64,000 nucleotides of DNA from JACCZX01 sp963791315 (GTDB lineage Bacteria; Pseudomonadota; Gammaproteobacteria; Burkholderiales; Burkholderiaceae_F): positions 62,001 to 126,000 of the forward strand of contig CAWBRQ010000001.1 in NCBI GenBank assembly GCA_963791315.1. Reading direction: 5' to 3'. Below, one piece after another: positions 36,796-45,441 of this stretch (its first letter is position 1; each line of letters opens with the position of its first letter). A program made the translations under genes and the position numbers. The notes under the pieces were generated by a model. That model saw only the letters and a program-made list of their open reading frames with translations, was not told where the DNA came from and ran no database searches.

Positions 36796-37956
36796 ATGAT
36801 GCGTCGCCTCTGGCTCCTCTTTGCTCAAGCCACCACGATCGGACTGGCGCTGTTATTTATCGTTTCGACGCTGCGACCCGAGTGGCTTTCGCGGCGCCTT
36901 GACGCACCGGCACCTTTGCCTGCCGCTGAAAGCCTCGGCATCAAGCAGGCTGTGGTTCCCGATGCACGCGCCAACGCGCTGACCTCCTACGGTAGCGCGG
37001 TCAAGCTGGCCGCGCCCGCTGTCGTCAACGTTTACACGACGAAGGAAGTGCGCCGGCGGGGCCCAGGCGACGATCCGCTGTACAGGTATTTATTCGGCGA
37101 CGCGCGCGGAAGCGATCGGGTGGCGAGCCTGGGCTCGGGTGTGGTCGCGACCCGCGACGGCTTCGTGCTTACCAACAATCATGTCGTGCAGGCTGCTGAT
37201 GAGATCGCGGTAGCGCTCTCCGATGGCCGTCAATTCGAGGCCAAGCTGGTCGGCGCCGATCCGGAAAGTGACCTCGCGGTGCTGAAGATCGAGGCGCGCG
37301 ACCTGCCCGTGATCACATTCGGACGCTCGGAGTCGTTGCAGGTGGGCGACGTCGTGCTGGCGATCGGCAATCCGTTTGACGTCGGCCAAACCGTGACGAT
37401 GGGTATCGTTTCGGCACTCGGGCGCACCAATCTGGGCATCAATACGTTCGAGAACTTCATTCAAACGGACGCCGCGATCAATCAGGGCAATTCGGGCGGG
37501 GCGCTGGTCGACTCCAATGGCAATCTGGTCGGAATTAACACAGCGATTTTTTCGCGTACCGGTGGCTCGATCGGAATTGGCTTCGCGATTCCTTCGACAC
37601 TCGTGACGCAGGTGATGGAGCAATTGATCAAGACCGGCAAGGTGCAGCGCGGATTTTTCGGCGTAGAGCCGGAAGACATCACGCCCGAGATGGCGGGATT
37701 GCTGCGCCTGGGGCGCGACGAAGGCGTCATCCTGAAGGGCGTGCAGCGCGCCAGTCCTGCCGCCAAGGGCGGTCTCGAGCCCGGCGATGTGATGCTGAGC
37801 ATCAACGGCCAGCCGGTGCTCAACAGCAAGGCGATGCTGAATCAGATTTCGCAGCTGCCGCCGGGGTCGGACGCGCGGGTAAGGATCGTGCGCGGCGGAA
37901 AAGAACTTGACGTGCCGGTGGCGGTGGGCGAGCGCCCGACGCCACGCGCTCGCTAA
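36796..37956 (+). CDS. HtrA-family serine protease, DegS/DegQ type with one PDZ
   Basis: A 386-residue trypsin-like protease. An N-terminal hydrophobic segment (LWLLFAQATTIGLALLFIVS) without a clear cleavage site suggests a DegS-like membrane anchor. The catalytic triad is His129 (LTNNHVV), Asp159 (ESDLAVLKI) and Ser233 (NQGNSGGALVD). A single PDZ domain occupies about residues 280-375. One PDZ points to envelope stress control or limited protein quality control rather than a two-PDZ DegP chaperone. This protease beside tatABC is a conserved betaproteobacterial arrangement. Confidence 0.9.
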   Translation: MMRRLWLLFAQATTIGLALLFIVSTLRPEWLSRRLDAPAPLPAAESLGIKQAVVPDARANALTSYGSAVKLAAPAVVNVYTTKEVRRRGPGDDPLYRYLFGDARGSDRVASLGSGVVATRDGFVLTNNHVVQAADEIAVALSDGRQFEAKLVGADPESDLAVLKIEARDLPVITFGRSESLQVGDVVLAIGNPFDVGQTVTMGIVSALGRTNLGINTFENFIQTDAAINQGNSGGALVDSNGNLVGINTAIFSRTGGSIGIGFAIPSTLVTQVMEQLIKTGKVQRGFFGVEPEDITPEMAGLLRLGRDEGVILKGVQRASPAAKGGLEPGDVMLSINGQPVLNSKAMLNQISQLPPGSDARVRIVRGGKELDVPVAVGERPTPRAR

Positions 37957-37981
37957 GCGCGCTGCCGGCGTTGCGAGCGGC

Positions 37982-38653
37982 TTAGCGCGGCAGCTTGTCG
38001 CGCAACTCGCGCGCCTTCATCACCGCGGCCGGCTCGCCGCCGCTAGCAGCAAGGCTGTAATAGTAAAAGGCGCGCGGGTAGTCCTGCTCGACCCCTTCGC
38101 CTCTCTCATACAGGCTGGCAACGATATAAGCAGAAGCTTCATCGCCCTGATCGGCGGCGCGCTCATACCACTGCGCTGCCTGCTTGAAGTCGCGCGGCGC
38201 TCCCCGGCCGAGAAAGTATTGCGTCGCCAATCCGACCTGAGCTTCGAGATGATTCTGATCGGCTGCCTTGCGAAACCATAAGGTCGCATCTTCCTGCGAT
38301 CTGGGGACGTGCTCACCCCGCTCGTAAAGCAACGCCAATGCGAACTGCGCGCGTGAAAATCCACGGTCCGCCGATTTGCGCAGCCAGCCGACTCCTGCCA
38401 CCGGATCGGCGACAACGCCTTCGCCTCCCAGAAGCATCACCGCCAAGTTGAATTGCGCGACGCGATTGTTGCGTTCGGCCGCCTTTCGATAGTGCATCAG
38501 TGCGCGCGCTGGATCGTTCGCGCGATACGCGCTCCAGCCAGCCGCGACATCGACGTCGTCATCGGGAACAACTTGGCGCTGGCCGGCAGCCGCACTGCCG
38601 CCAGCAAGCGCGAATGCAAGGCACAGCGCGACCCATACAACAAGCGCGCGCAT
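37982..38653 (-). CDS. Sel1-repeat (TPR-like) exported protein
   Basis: A 223-residue protein whose start (MRALVVWVALCLAFALAGG) overlaps the tatC stop by one base (TAATG). A signal peptide is followed by at least four Sel1-like repeats of about 36 residues: VAQFNLAVMLLGGEGV, RAQFALALLYERGEHV, EAQVGLATQYFLGRGA and EASAYIVASLYERGEGV in order. Such repeats mediate protein contacts. Probably periplasmic; partner unknown. The overlap with tatC suggests co-translation. Confidence 0.85.
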   Translation of the reverse strand: MRALVVWVALCLAFALAGGSAAAGQRQVVPDDDVDVAAGWSAYRANDPARALMHYRKAAERNNRVAQFNLAVMLLGGEGVVADPVAGVGWLRKSADRGFSRAQFALALLYERGEHVPRSQEDATLWFRKAADQNHLEAQVGLATQYFLGRGAPRDFKQAAQWYERAADQGDEASAYIVASLYERGEGVEQDYPRAFYYYSLAASGGEPAAVMKARELRDKLPR

Positions 38654-39432
38654 TACGTCGACGACGCTTCCGGTGGCGGCACGGTTTCTTCGGCAACCTT
38701 CGGGCCGCCGACAAAGCGGGCTATCAGGATTCCCAGCTCGTACAAGAGGCACAAGGGAATCGCCAGCAACAGTTGCGACAGCACGTCGGGCGGCGTGAAA
38801 ATCGCGGCTACGATAAACGCGCCGACAATTACATACGGGCGCGCTTTTTTCAGCTTGTCGATGCTCGCGATGCCGAATCGCACCAGCAGCACCACGACGA
38901 TCGGCACTTCGAAGGTCAGGCCGAACGCAATGAACAGGGTCATCACAAAGCCGAAATACGCCTCGATGTCGGGCGAGACCGAGACCGATGCGGGCGCAAA
39001 GCCAGCGATGAACTTGAACACGAAACCGAAGACAACGAAATAGCAGTACGCCATGCCGGCAAAAAACATCAGCACGCTCGAGGCGATCAGTGGGCCGGCC
39101 AGTCGCTTCTCATGGCGATAGAGTCCCGGCGCCACGAACGCCCAGACCTGCCACAACACATACGGCAGCGCGACCAGGAACGCGGCGAACAATGTGACTT
39201 TCAGCGGCACCATGAACGGCGTGATGACGCCGGTTGCAAGTAGCTTGGTACCGACAGGCAGTGCCGCCAACATCGGCCGCGACAGGAAGTCGAAAATCTG
39301 CTGCATGAAGAATGCCATCGGAATAAAGACGACGATGATGGCGATCGAGGCACGGACGATGCGCTGCCGGAGCTCGACCAGGTGCGATAGAAAACTTTGT
39401 TCCGGAGCCTGCTCCTCGGTTTCGGCGGACAT
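38653..39432 (-). CDS. tatC: Sec-independent translocase protein TatC
   Basis: A 259-residue inner membrane protein with six predicted helices. The signature SFLSHLVELRQRIVRASIAI begins the protein, and LWQVWAFVAPGLYRHEKR is the cytoplasmic loop that recognises twin-arginine signals. Later motifs are FGLTFEVPIVVVLLVRFGI and ARPYVIVGAFIVAAIFTPPD. With TatA and TatB it exports folded proteins, possibly including the Rieske protein encoded nearby. Confidence 0.96.
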   Translation of the reverse strand: MSAETEEQAPEQSFLSHLVELRQRIVRASIAIIVVFIPMAFFMQQIFDFLSRPMLAALPVGTKLLATGVITPFMVPLKVTLFAAFLVALPYVLWQVWAFVAPGLYRHEKRLAGPLIASSVLMFFAGMAYCYFVVFGFVFKFIAGFAPASVSVSPDIEAYFGFVMTLFIAFGLTFEVPIVVVLLVRFGIASIDKLKKARPYVIVGAFIVAAIFTPPDVLSQLLLAIPLCLLYELGILIARFVGGPKVAEETVPPPEASST

Positions 39433-39434
39433 TG

Positions 39435-39966
39435 CTAGCGACGAATTCGCGGCTTGTTAACGCGCGCACGTGGCGAGCGTTTGTGCCGCGTGGGACCCGT
39501 ATCAGGTAGCGCCAGTTGACGTTTCAGCCTGGCAATCTCTTCGCTTAGCTCGACAATACGTTGGGCCGGGCTTGAAGCGGCGTTCAAAAACCCGATTGAC
39601 CAATGGCTGGTGGGTGCCGTCCCACGAATAGTCGGTTGGCGGCGAGCTGGTCGCCGCGGCGGGATCGTCAAACCCTGTGTTCAAGCCCTTTACCGTCGAG
39701 TCGATACCCGCTTGCAAACTCGAAATATTTCCCTGCACGGTGGATTCGATCGATCGCGCCACGTCACGCGCTTCGTCCTGCAGCTTCTTTAGATCTGCCA
39801 GTTCAACTTCGCGATTGATGTCGGATTTGACCTGCGCCACATAGCGTTGTGCCTTGCCAGCCCACTCACCCACCGTGCGCGCGACGCGCGGCAGCCGCTC
39901 AGGACCGAGCACGACCAGCGCTACGGTGCCGATGACGGCAAGCTCACCGAAACTGAAATCAAACAT
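39435..39966 (-). CDS. tatB: Sec-independent translocase protein TatB, frameshifted tail
   Basis: It starts MFDFSFGELAVIGTVALVVLG at ATG 39966, followed by PERLPRVARTVGEWAGK, the TatB transmembrane-hinge-amphipathic helix. After about residue 110 the frame loses the family pattern, whereas another frame (shift near 39620) continues IVELSEEIARLKRQLALPD with a basic tail ending RVNKPRIRR at 39435. That basic tail is what betaproteobacterial TatB proteins have. The tail assignment is less certain than the core. Confidence 0.85.
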
Positions 39967-40033
39967 CAGAGAGGTTGACGTCGAGCGCCGTGTGTTCAGC
40001 GCTCGACAAACGTGGAAGACTGGGGTCGGCAGG

Positions 40034-40270
40034 CTAGACGTTGGACGCCGGGCCTTTTTCTTTGGCTTGCACGTCGATGGTCTGGCCCGGCACCTGGCGC
40101 CGATCGTCGACCTTGCCGGTGACGTCATCGGTGCCCTCCTTCATGCCTTCCTTAAACCCCTTGATCGCGCCGCCCATATCCTTGCCGATATTTTTCAGCT
40201 TGGCCGTGCCGAAAATCAGGATGATCACCAGCAGAACGATCAACCAATGCCAAATCGAAAATGAACCCAT
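40034..40270 (-). CDS. tatA: Sec-independent translocase protein TatA
   Basis: A 78-residue protein: short periplasmic N-terminus MGSFSIWHWL, one transmembrane helix IVLLVIILIFGTAKL, then the amphipathic helix KNIGKDMGGAIKGFKEGMKE and a polar tail. The FG motif at the hinge is conserved. TatA oligomerises to form the translocation path. Upstream of tatB, 67 bases away. Confidence 0.96.
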   Translation of the reverse strand: MGSFSIWHWLIVLLVIILIFGTAKLKNIGKDMGGAIKGFKEGMKEGTDDVTGKVDDRRQVPGQTIDVQAKEKGPASNV

Positions 40271-40279
40271 TTCGTACTC

Positions 40280-40624
40280 CTACAGACGTTTCCACGGGCG
40301 CGGTCCGCCCAGGATGTGGATGTGCAAGTGATTAACCTCCTGCCCGCCGTCCGGACCATTGTTGATCACGAGCCGAAAGCCATTGTCGCAGCCTTGTTCC
40401 TTCGCCAGGCGCGGCGCAAGAGCAACCATTTTACCCAAGGCCGCCTCGTGTTCCGGTCCGGAAGTAAGCAGTGAATCGACATGAGACTTCGGGATTATCA
40501 GAAAGTGCACTGGGGCAGCCGGATGGATATCGTGAAATGCCAGGACGCTGTCGTCTTCGAAAACCTTCTTGCTCGGTATTTCGCCGCGGCCGATCCGGCA
40601 GAACAGGCAATTGGCTTGGCTCAC
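40280..40624 (-). CDS. hinT: HIT family nucleotide hydrolase
   Basis: A 114-residue histidine-triad protein. The catalytic HLHIHILGG motif lies near the C-terminus, and the start CLFCRIGRGEIPSKKVFEDD is typical of HinT. It hydrolyses purine nucleoside phosphoramidates. It sits between hisE and tatA and overlaps neither. Confidence 0.94.
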   Translation of the reverse strand: MSQANCLFCRIGRGEIPSKKVFEDDSVLAFHDIHPAAPVHFLIIPKSHVDSLLTSGPEHEAALGKMVALAPRLAKEQGCDNGFRLVINNGPDGGQEVNHLHIHILGGPRPWKRL

Positions 40625-40627
40625 GGG

Positions 40628-40963
40628 TCACAGACCCCTGGCGAGCGCCTTGCGCAGCGCCTGTTCCTCAATGCCCGACGTACCCGCGCGCCGTGACAGC
40701 TCGTCCAATACGTTTTCTGGGCGCAGGCCGTAATGCGAAAGCATGACCATGCAGTGAAACCATAGGTCTGCAATTTCGGACACGATGCGCTCGCGCTCGC
40801 CGTCCTTGGCAGCCAGCACCGCTTCAGTAGCCTCCTCACCGATCTTTTTCAGAATCGCGTCGTCACCGAGCGCGAACAGCCGTGCAACGTACGACTCGGC
40901 CGCATCGCCGCCCTTGCGAGAGTCGATCACATCGGCGAGCTGCTTAAGCACCGAATCGCTCAT
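40628..40963 (-). CDS. hisE: Phosphoribosyl-ATP pyrophosphatase
   Basis: A 111-residue enzyme for the second step of histidine synthesis. It starts MSDSVLKQLADVIDSRKGGD. The Mg-binding MazG-like core is KKIGEEATEAVLAAKDGE and IVSEIADLWFHCMVMLSHYG. The frame is open upstream into hisI, but this ATG fits the family. It overlaps the hisI stop by 4 bases. Confidence 0.95.
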   Translation of the reverse strand: MSDSVLKQLADVIDSRKGGDAAESYVARLFALGDDAILKKIGEEATEAVLAAKDGERERIVSEIADLWFHCMVMLSHYGLRPENVLDELSRRAGTSGIEEQALRKALARGL

Positions 40964-41342
40964 TTTCGATACATCAGTTCTGGATCCTTCAGCACCGGAT
41001 CGACCACTCGCCACTGTTCGCCGTCAAGCCGGCGGAAAAAACAGCTTTCTCGACCCGTGTGGCAGGCGATGCCGCCCGTCTGCTCAACAGCGTACAACAC
41101 GACGTCGCCGTCGCAATCAAGGCGAATCTCGACGACTTTCTGGCGATGCCCCGACTCTTCACCTTTGCGCCATAACCGCTTGCGCGAGCGCGACCAGTAG
41201 ACCGCACCGCCGGACGCCGCCGTTTCAATCAGCGCTTCGCGATTTGCCGACGCGACCATCAGCACCCGTGCGCTCGCGGCGTCTTGCGCCACGACGGTCA
41301 CCAATCCATCGGCGTCGAACTGACTTCATCGAGCCAGGTCAT
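40960..41342 (-). CDS. hisI: Phosphoribosyl-AMP cyclohydrolase, frameshifted
   Basis: The third enzyme of histidine synthesis, about 127 residues. The catalytic metal cysteines are in LDCDGDVVLYAVEQTGGIACHTGRESCFF (split here as DCDGD, GGIACHTGR and SCFF). The ATG at 41342 opens MTWLDEV; one base is missing before FDADGLVTVVAQDAASARVL, around 41318 (GTC-AG-TTC where the family expects an extra base). Separate from hisE, as usual in betaproteobacteria. NREAL in the N-terminal third is conserved. Confidence 0.88.
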
Positions 41343-41425
41343 GAGTTCGGTGAGACCGTCAAATCGCGTCCGAGCAGCCGTGCAGCGGCGCGCCTGGCTA
41401 GGCGCAAAGCGCAGCATAGTGGGGA

Positions 41426-42262
41426 CTATGGCGAGCATTCGCAACGACGCTCGGCGCGATGAGGCGCGCATGAGCGGGGACGCATTTCGGCGGTCTCACT
41501 GAATAGCCTCATCGGAATGCCACACCGAGCCATGTGCTGCTTGGCCTGCAGCACCGTGAATTCTCCGTAGTGAAAAATCGACGCCGCCAGCACCGCATCG
41601 GCACGCCCAGTCAGCACACCGTCTGCCAGATGCTGCAAGGTACCCACGCCGCCCGATGCGATCACCGGCACCGAAACAGCATCGGCGACTGCACGCGTTA
41701 GCTCAAGATCGAAGCCGCGCTTGGTTCCGTCACGATCCATACTGGTCAAAAGAATTTCACCGGCCCCAAGCTCTACCACCTGGCGGGCCCACTCAATGGC
41801 GTCAAGCTCGGTGGGCGTGCGTCCGCCGTGCGTGTAGACCTCCCAGCCTGACGCGTCCGATTTGCGCCGGGCGTCAATAGCAACCACGATGCACTGCGAG
41901 CCAAAGCGCGCACTGGCGTCGGCGACGAGTCGAGGATTCTGTACCGCCGCGGTGTTGATCGAGACCTTGTCGGCGCCTGCGAGCAACAGCCGCCGCACAT
42001 CGTCAACCTTGCGCACACCACCACCGACGGTCAGCGGAATGAAAACCTGGTTGGCGACCGCTTCGATCACTTCGATGATGATGTCGCGCTGATCCGAGCT
42101 GGCCGTGATATCGAGAAACGTCAGCTCATCGGCGCCCTCCGCGTCGTAGCGGTGCGCAATTTCGACCGGATCGCCGGCATCGCGCAGGCTGACGAAGTTG
42201 ACGCCTTTGACCACGCGTCCCGCGTTGACGTCGAGGCAGGGAATGATCCGTTTAGCCAACAT
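41426..42262 (-). CDS. hisF: Imidazole glycerol phosphate synthase cyclase subunit
   Basis: A TIM-barrel that closes the imidazole ring using ammonia from HisH. IIPCLDVNAGRVVKGVNF has the catalytic Asp, with DITASSDQRD, VGGGVRKVDD and SMDRDGTKRGFDLEL (second Asp in the preceding AIDARRK region). The frame runs to 278 residues, about 20 more than usual: the barrel ends at GIPMRL and the rest is Arg- and Cys-rich, so a small indel near 41510 probably hides the normal stop. Confidence 0.93.
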   Translation of the reverse strand: MLAKRIIPCLDVNAGRVVKGVNFVSLRDAGDPVEIAHRYDAEGADELTFLDITASSDQRDIIIEVIEAVANQVFIPLTVGGGVRKVDDVRRLLLAGADKVSINTAAVQNPRLVADASARFGSQCIVVAIDARRKSDASGWEVYTHGGRTPTELDAIEWARQVVELGAGEILLTSMDRDGTKRGFDLELTRAVADAVSVPVIASGGVGTLQHLADGVLTGRADAVLAASIFHYGEFTVLQAKQHMARCGIPMRLFSETAEMRPRSCAPHRAERRCECSP

Positions 42263-42310
42263 GGCGTTAGTAGCGTCGCAGACGCAAGGTCGGGCGCGCA
42301 GTGGTTTGCT

Positions 42311-43054
42311 TCAGGCGGTCAAGGCGTCTGCGCGTTCCTGGGCGACCTTGAAGTCGATCGCACCTTCATACAGCGAGCGGCCGAGCACTACGCCTTCGAC
42401 GCCCTCGTCCTCCATCGCGCACAACTGCTCGATGTCGGTGAGACTGGCAACGCCGCCACTGGCGATCACCGGGATTTTCACGTGCCGCGCAAGTTCGACG
42501 GTCGCTTCAATGTTGACGCCGGTCATCATGCCGTCGCGTCCAATATCGGTGTAAATAATTGCCTCGAGGCCGTAGTCCTCGAACTTCACCGCCAGGTCGG
42601 TCACGTCGTGGCCGGTCATCTTGCTCCAGCCGTCGGTCGCGACTTTGCCGCCCTTAGCGTCTAGGGCGACGATCACGTGACCACCGAACGCACTGCACGC
42701 GTCGTGCAGGAATCCGGGGTTCTTTACCGCGGCGGTACCGATCACTACAAAGCTGACGCCGTCGTCGATGTAGCGCTCGACGATGTCGAGATCACGCAAG
42801 CCGCCGCCCAGCTGCACCGGCAGCTCCTCACCGACCGCTTTCACGATTTTCTTGATTACGGCTTCGTTGACCGGCCGGCCCGAACGCGCACCATTCAAAT
42901 CGACGATATGCAGACGCCGCGCGCCCTGATCGCGCCAGTGGCGAGCCATCGCCACCGGATCTTCGGAGAACACACTGACGTTGGCATCCATGTTGCCTTG
43001 GCGCAAGCGCACGCAGCGTCCGTCTTTCAGATCAATGGCCGGGATAAGCAGCAT
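42311..43054 (-). CDS. hisA: ProFAR isomerase
   Basis: A 247-residue TIM-barrel isomerase, fourth step of histidine synthesis. The N-terminus LLIPAIDLKDGRCVRLRQG contains the catalytic Asp; the second is in IYTDIGRDGMMTGVN. QLGGGLRDLDIVERY and IASGGVASLTDIEQL are the phosphate-binding loops. Located between hisH and hisF. Confidence 0.97.
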   Translation of the reverse strand: MLLIPAIDLKDGRCVRLRQGNMDANVSVFSEDPVAMARHWRDQGARRLHIVDLNGARSGRPVNEAVIKKIVKAVGEELPVQLGGGLRDLDIVERYIDDGVSFVVIGTAAVKNPGFLHDACSAFGGHVIVALDAKGGKVATDGWSKMTGHDVTDLAVKFEDYGLEAIIYTDIGRDGMMTGVNIEATVELARHVKIPVIASGGVASLTDIEQLCAMEDEGVEGVVLGRSLYEGAIDFKVAQERADALTA

Positions 43055-43087
43055 GGGGGCTGCGCGGAAGCTACCTTGAGGCAGTGC

Positions 43088-43723
43088 TCAAGGGTTCCAG
43101 CGCGTGAAGTTTTCGTAGATGCGTAGGCCGGCCGCGGCGCTTTTTTCCGGATGAAACTGGGTGGCAAAAATATTATCTCTCGCAACGGCGCAGGTAAAGA
43201 TGCCGCCGTATGTAGTTTCCCCTGTAATCAGGTCCCTTTCACGGGGATTGACGTAGTAGCTGTGCACGAAATAGAACCAACTTTCGTCGTCGATCCCGTC
43301 CCACAGCGCATGCGGTTTGCTCTGCCGAACGCGGTTCCATCCCATGTGCGGCACCTTGAGCCGCCCTTCCGATCCATTCGCACCTCGCATGTCGCGGCGA
43401 AACCGGACCACATCGCCGCCAAACAGACCCAGTCCAGGCGTATCGCCTTCTTCGCTGCGCTCGAACAACATCTGCTCGCCGATACACACGGCGAGCAACG
43501 GCTTGCTCGTCGCCGCGTCGCGAACCGCTTGCTCCAGCCCCGATTCGCGCAGATACCGCATGCAATCAGGCATCGCGCCCTGACCTGGAAACACAACTCG
43601 CGCAGCGGCGTGTACGACTGCGGGGTCCGACGTCACCTCTACGCGCTCCTGCGGCGTGACGTGCTCGATCGCCTTCGCGACGGAGCGTAGGTTGCCCATC
43701 CCGTAATCGACAACAGCGATCAG
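43088..43723 (-). CDS. hisH: Imidazole glycerol phosphate synthase glutaminase subunit
   Basis: A class I glutamine amidotransferase of 211 residues. The nucleophile is in LLAVCIGEQMLFERSEE, and the His-Glu pair in ATQFHPEKS. The conserved N-terminus IAVVDYGMGNLRSVA has no ATG, GTG or TTG in a plausible position. A CTG at 43721-43723 overlaps the hisB stop (CTGA) and is preceded by AAGGGG with good spacing, so I place the start there. Without it the first start in frame lies deep inside hisB (43819). Either a rare CTG start or a base change is involved. Confidence 0.88.
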   Translation of the reverse strand: MIAVVDYGMGNLRSVAKAIEHVTPQERVEVTSDPAVVHAAARVVFPGQGAMPDCMRYLRESGLEQAVRDAATSKPLLAVCIGEQMLFERSEEGDTPGLGLFGGDVVRFRRDMRGANGSEGRLKVPHMGWNRVRQSKPHALWDGIDDESWFYFVHSYYVNPRERDLITGETTYGGIFTCAVARDNIFATQFHPEKSAAAGLRIYENFTRWNP

Positions 43724-44316
43724 AGCGACCCCTTGGTCGAAGGAACTCCCACCGCACGTGGATCCCGCTCCACCGCCATCCGCAACGCGCGCGCAAACGC
43801 CTTGAAAACCGTCTCGCACTGATGATGCGAGTTGTCGCCACGCAGATTGTCGATATGCACCGTCGCCAGCGCGTGGTTGCTGAAGCCTTGGAAAAACTCG
43901 TGCGCCAGATCGACATCAAACCCGCCGATCATCGCCCGCGTAAACGGCACGTGCCATTCGAGGCCGGGTCGGCCGGAAAGATCGATGACAACGCGCGATA
44001 GCGCTTCATCGAGCGGCACATAGGCGTGCCCATAGCGGCGTATGCCGGATTTGTCGCCCAGCGCCTTCGTCAGCGCCTGCCCCAATGCAATGCCAACGTC
44101 CTCAACGGTGTGATGGCCATCGATGTGAAGATCGCCACGCGCCTCAATCGTCAGATCAATGGCACCGTGCCGCGCAATCTGCTCCAACATGTGATCGAAA
44201 AAGCCGATGCCGGTGGCGAGCTTGGTCGTGCCGCTTCCGTCGAGATCCACAGCCACGCGAATCTGCGTTTCCTTGGTGTTGCGCTCGACCTCAGCGCGGC
44301 GCGAGTCAATGGGCAT
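43720..44316 (-). CDS. hisB: Imidazoleglycerol-phosphate dehydratase
   Basis: A 198-residue monofunctional dehydratase (no phosphatase domain). The manganese-binding motifs are GFFDHMLEQIARHG, DGHHTVEDVGI, DLAHEFFQGF and LRGDNSHHQCE. The N-terminal RRAEVERNTKETQI is typical. It ends at the CTGA overlap with hisH. Confidence 0.97.
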   Translation of the reverse strand: MPIDSRRAEVERNTKETQIRVAVDLDGSGTTKLATGIGFFDHMLEQIARHGAIDLTIEARGDLHIDGHHTVEDVGIALGQALTKALGDKSGIRRYGHAYVPLDEALSRVVIDLSGRPGLEWHVPFTRAMIGGFDVDLAHEFFQGFSNHALATVHIDNLRGDNSHHQCETVFKAFARALRMAVERDPRAVGVPSTKGSL

Positions 44317-44340
44317 GGTTCTCAGTTTTCGAACCCCAGG

Positions 44341-45441
44341 TCATCTCTCAACGCTAAGTGAAGCTCGCAACGCCTTCATGAACGTCTCGTTTTCTCCGAC
44401 AGTGCCTACTGTAACGCGCAGGCAGCCCGCGAGTAGCGGATGAGTCGAAGCCACATTCTTGATCAGCACGCCACGCTGCTTTAACCCGGCAAATACGGCG
44501 TCGGCGTTCGCCACGCGAAACAGAATGAAGTTTGCCGCCGAATCGAACGCGCGCACACCCGGTGTCGCCTGTAGCTGGCTGAGTAGCTTGGCGCGTTCCT
44601 GGCGCAGCACACCGGCTTGCGCATCCAAAATCGACATGTTTTCGAGCATCAAATCAGCGGCGGCGAGCGTTAACACGTTTACGTTGTAAGGTGGACGCAG
44701 CTTCTCGAATTGCTCGATCCAGTCGACATCGCCCGCCAGATAGCCGAGGCGTATGCCGGCCAGCCCCAGCTTCGATAGCGTGCGCATTACCAGCAGGTTC
44801 GTCGTCCGCTTCAGCAGCGGCATCCACGTATCTTGCGCAAACGCCAAATACGCTTCGTCGATCACGACGATGCCCGGCGCAGCGCGCAAGATGGCCTCGA
44901 TCGCGCCGCGGTCGAACAGATTGCCGGTGGGATTGTTCGGATAGGCGATAAAAACGACGGCGGGATTGTGCTCAGCGATGGCTTTGAGCATTCCCTCCGC
45001 GTCAAGCGCGAAGTTTTCCTTCAGCGGCACGCCCACATAGGTACAATGATCGAAGCGCGCAGACATCTCGTACATCACAAAGCTCGGAGCCGGCGCAAGC
45101 ACTGTCGTACCTGGCTTGGCGCACGCCAGGATGATCAGGTGGATCAGCTCGTCCGAGCCGTTGCCGAGCATCAGCTGCATACCAGGCGGCAGGCCGACCA
45201 TTTTGCCGAGCCGCTCCTTGAATCCTCGCGGGTCCGACATCGGATACCGGTTCAGCGCCTGTTTTCCAAGGCGCTCACCCAGCTGCTGCTGCAACCCTTC
45301 CGGTAGCGAAAACGGGTTTTCCATAGCGTCGAGTTTTACGAACCCGACGGCACTGGGCACGGGATAGGCGTTGATCGCGCGTATATCTTCTCGAATCACG
45401 GCGAGGTTCGGGCGCGGGCCAAGACGGTCGAGCGGGTTCAT
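44341..45441 (-). CDS. hisC: Histidinol-phosphate aminotransferase
   Basis: A 366-residue PLP enzyme. The start MNPLDRLGPRPNLAVIREDI at 45441 overlaps the hisD stop by 4 bases. Family motifs: KLDAMENPFSLP, MLGNGSDELIHLIILA, FIAYPNNPTGNLFD, VIDEAYLAFA and the PLP lysine in RTLSKLGLAGIRLGYL. It converts imidazole-acetol phosphate to histidinol phosphate. Confidence 0.96.
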   Translation of the reverse strand: MNPLDRLGPRPNLAVIREDIRAINAYPVPSAVGFVKLDAMENPFSLPEGLQQQLGERLGKQALNRYPMSDPRGFKERLGKMVGLPPGMQLMLGNGSDELIHLIILACAKPGTTVLAPAPSFVMYEMSARFDHCTYVGVPLKENFALDAEGMLKAIAEHNPAVVFIAYPNNPTGNLFDRGAIEAILRAAPGIVVIDEAYLAFAQDTWMPLLKRTTNLLVMRTLSKLGLAGIRLGYLAGDVDWIEQFEKLRPPYNVNVLTLAAADLMLENMSILDAQAGVLRQERAKLLSQLQATPGVRAFDSAANFILFRVANADAVFAGLKQRGVLIKNVASTHPLLAGCLRVTVGTVGENETFMKALRASLSVER

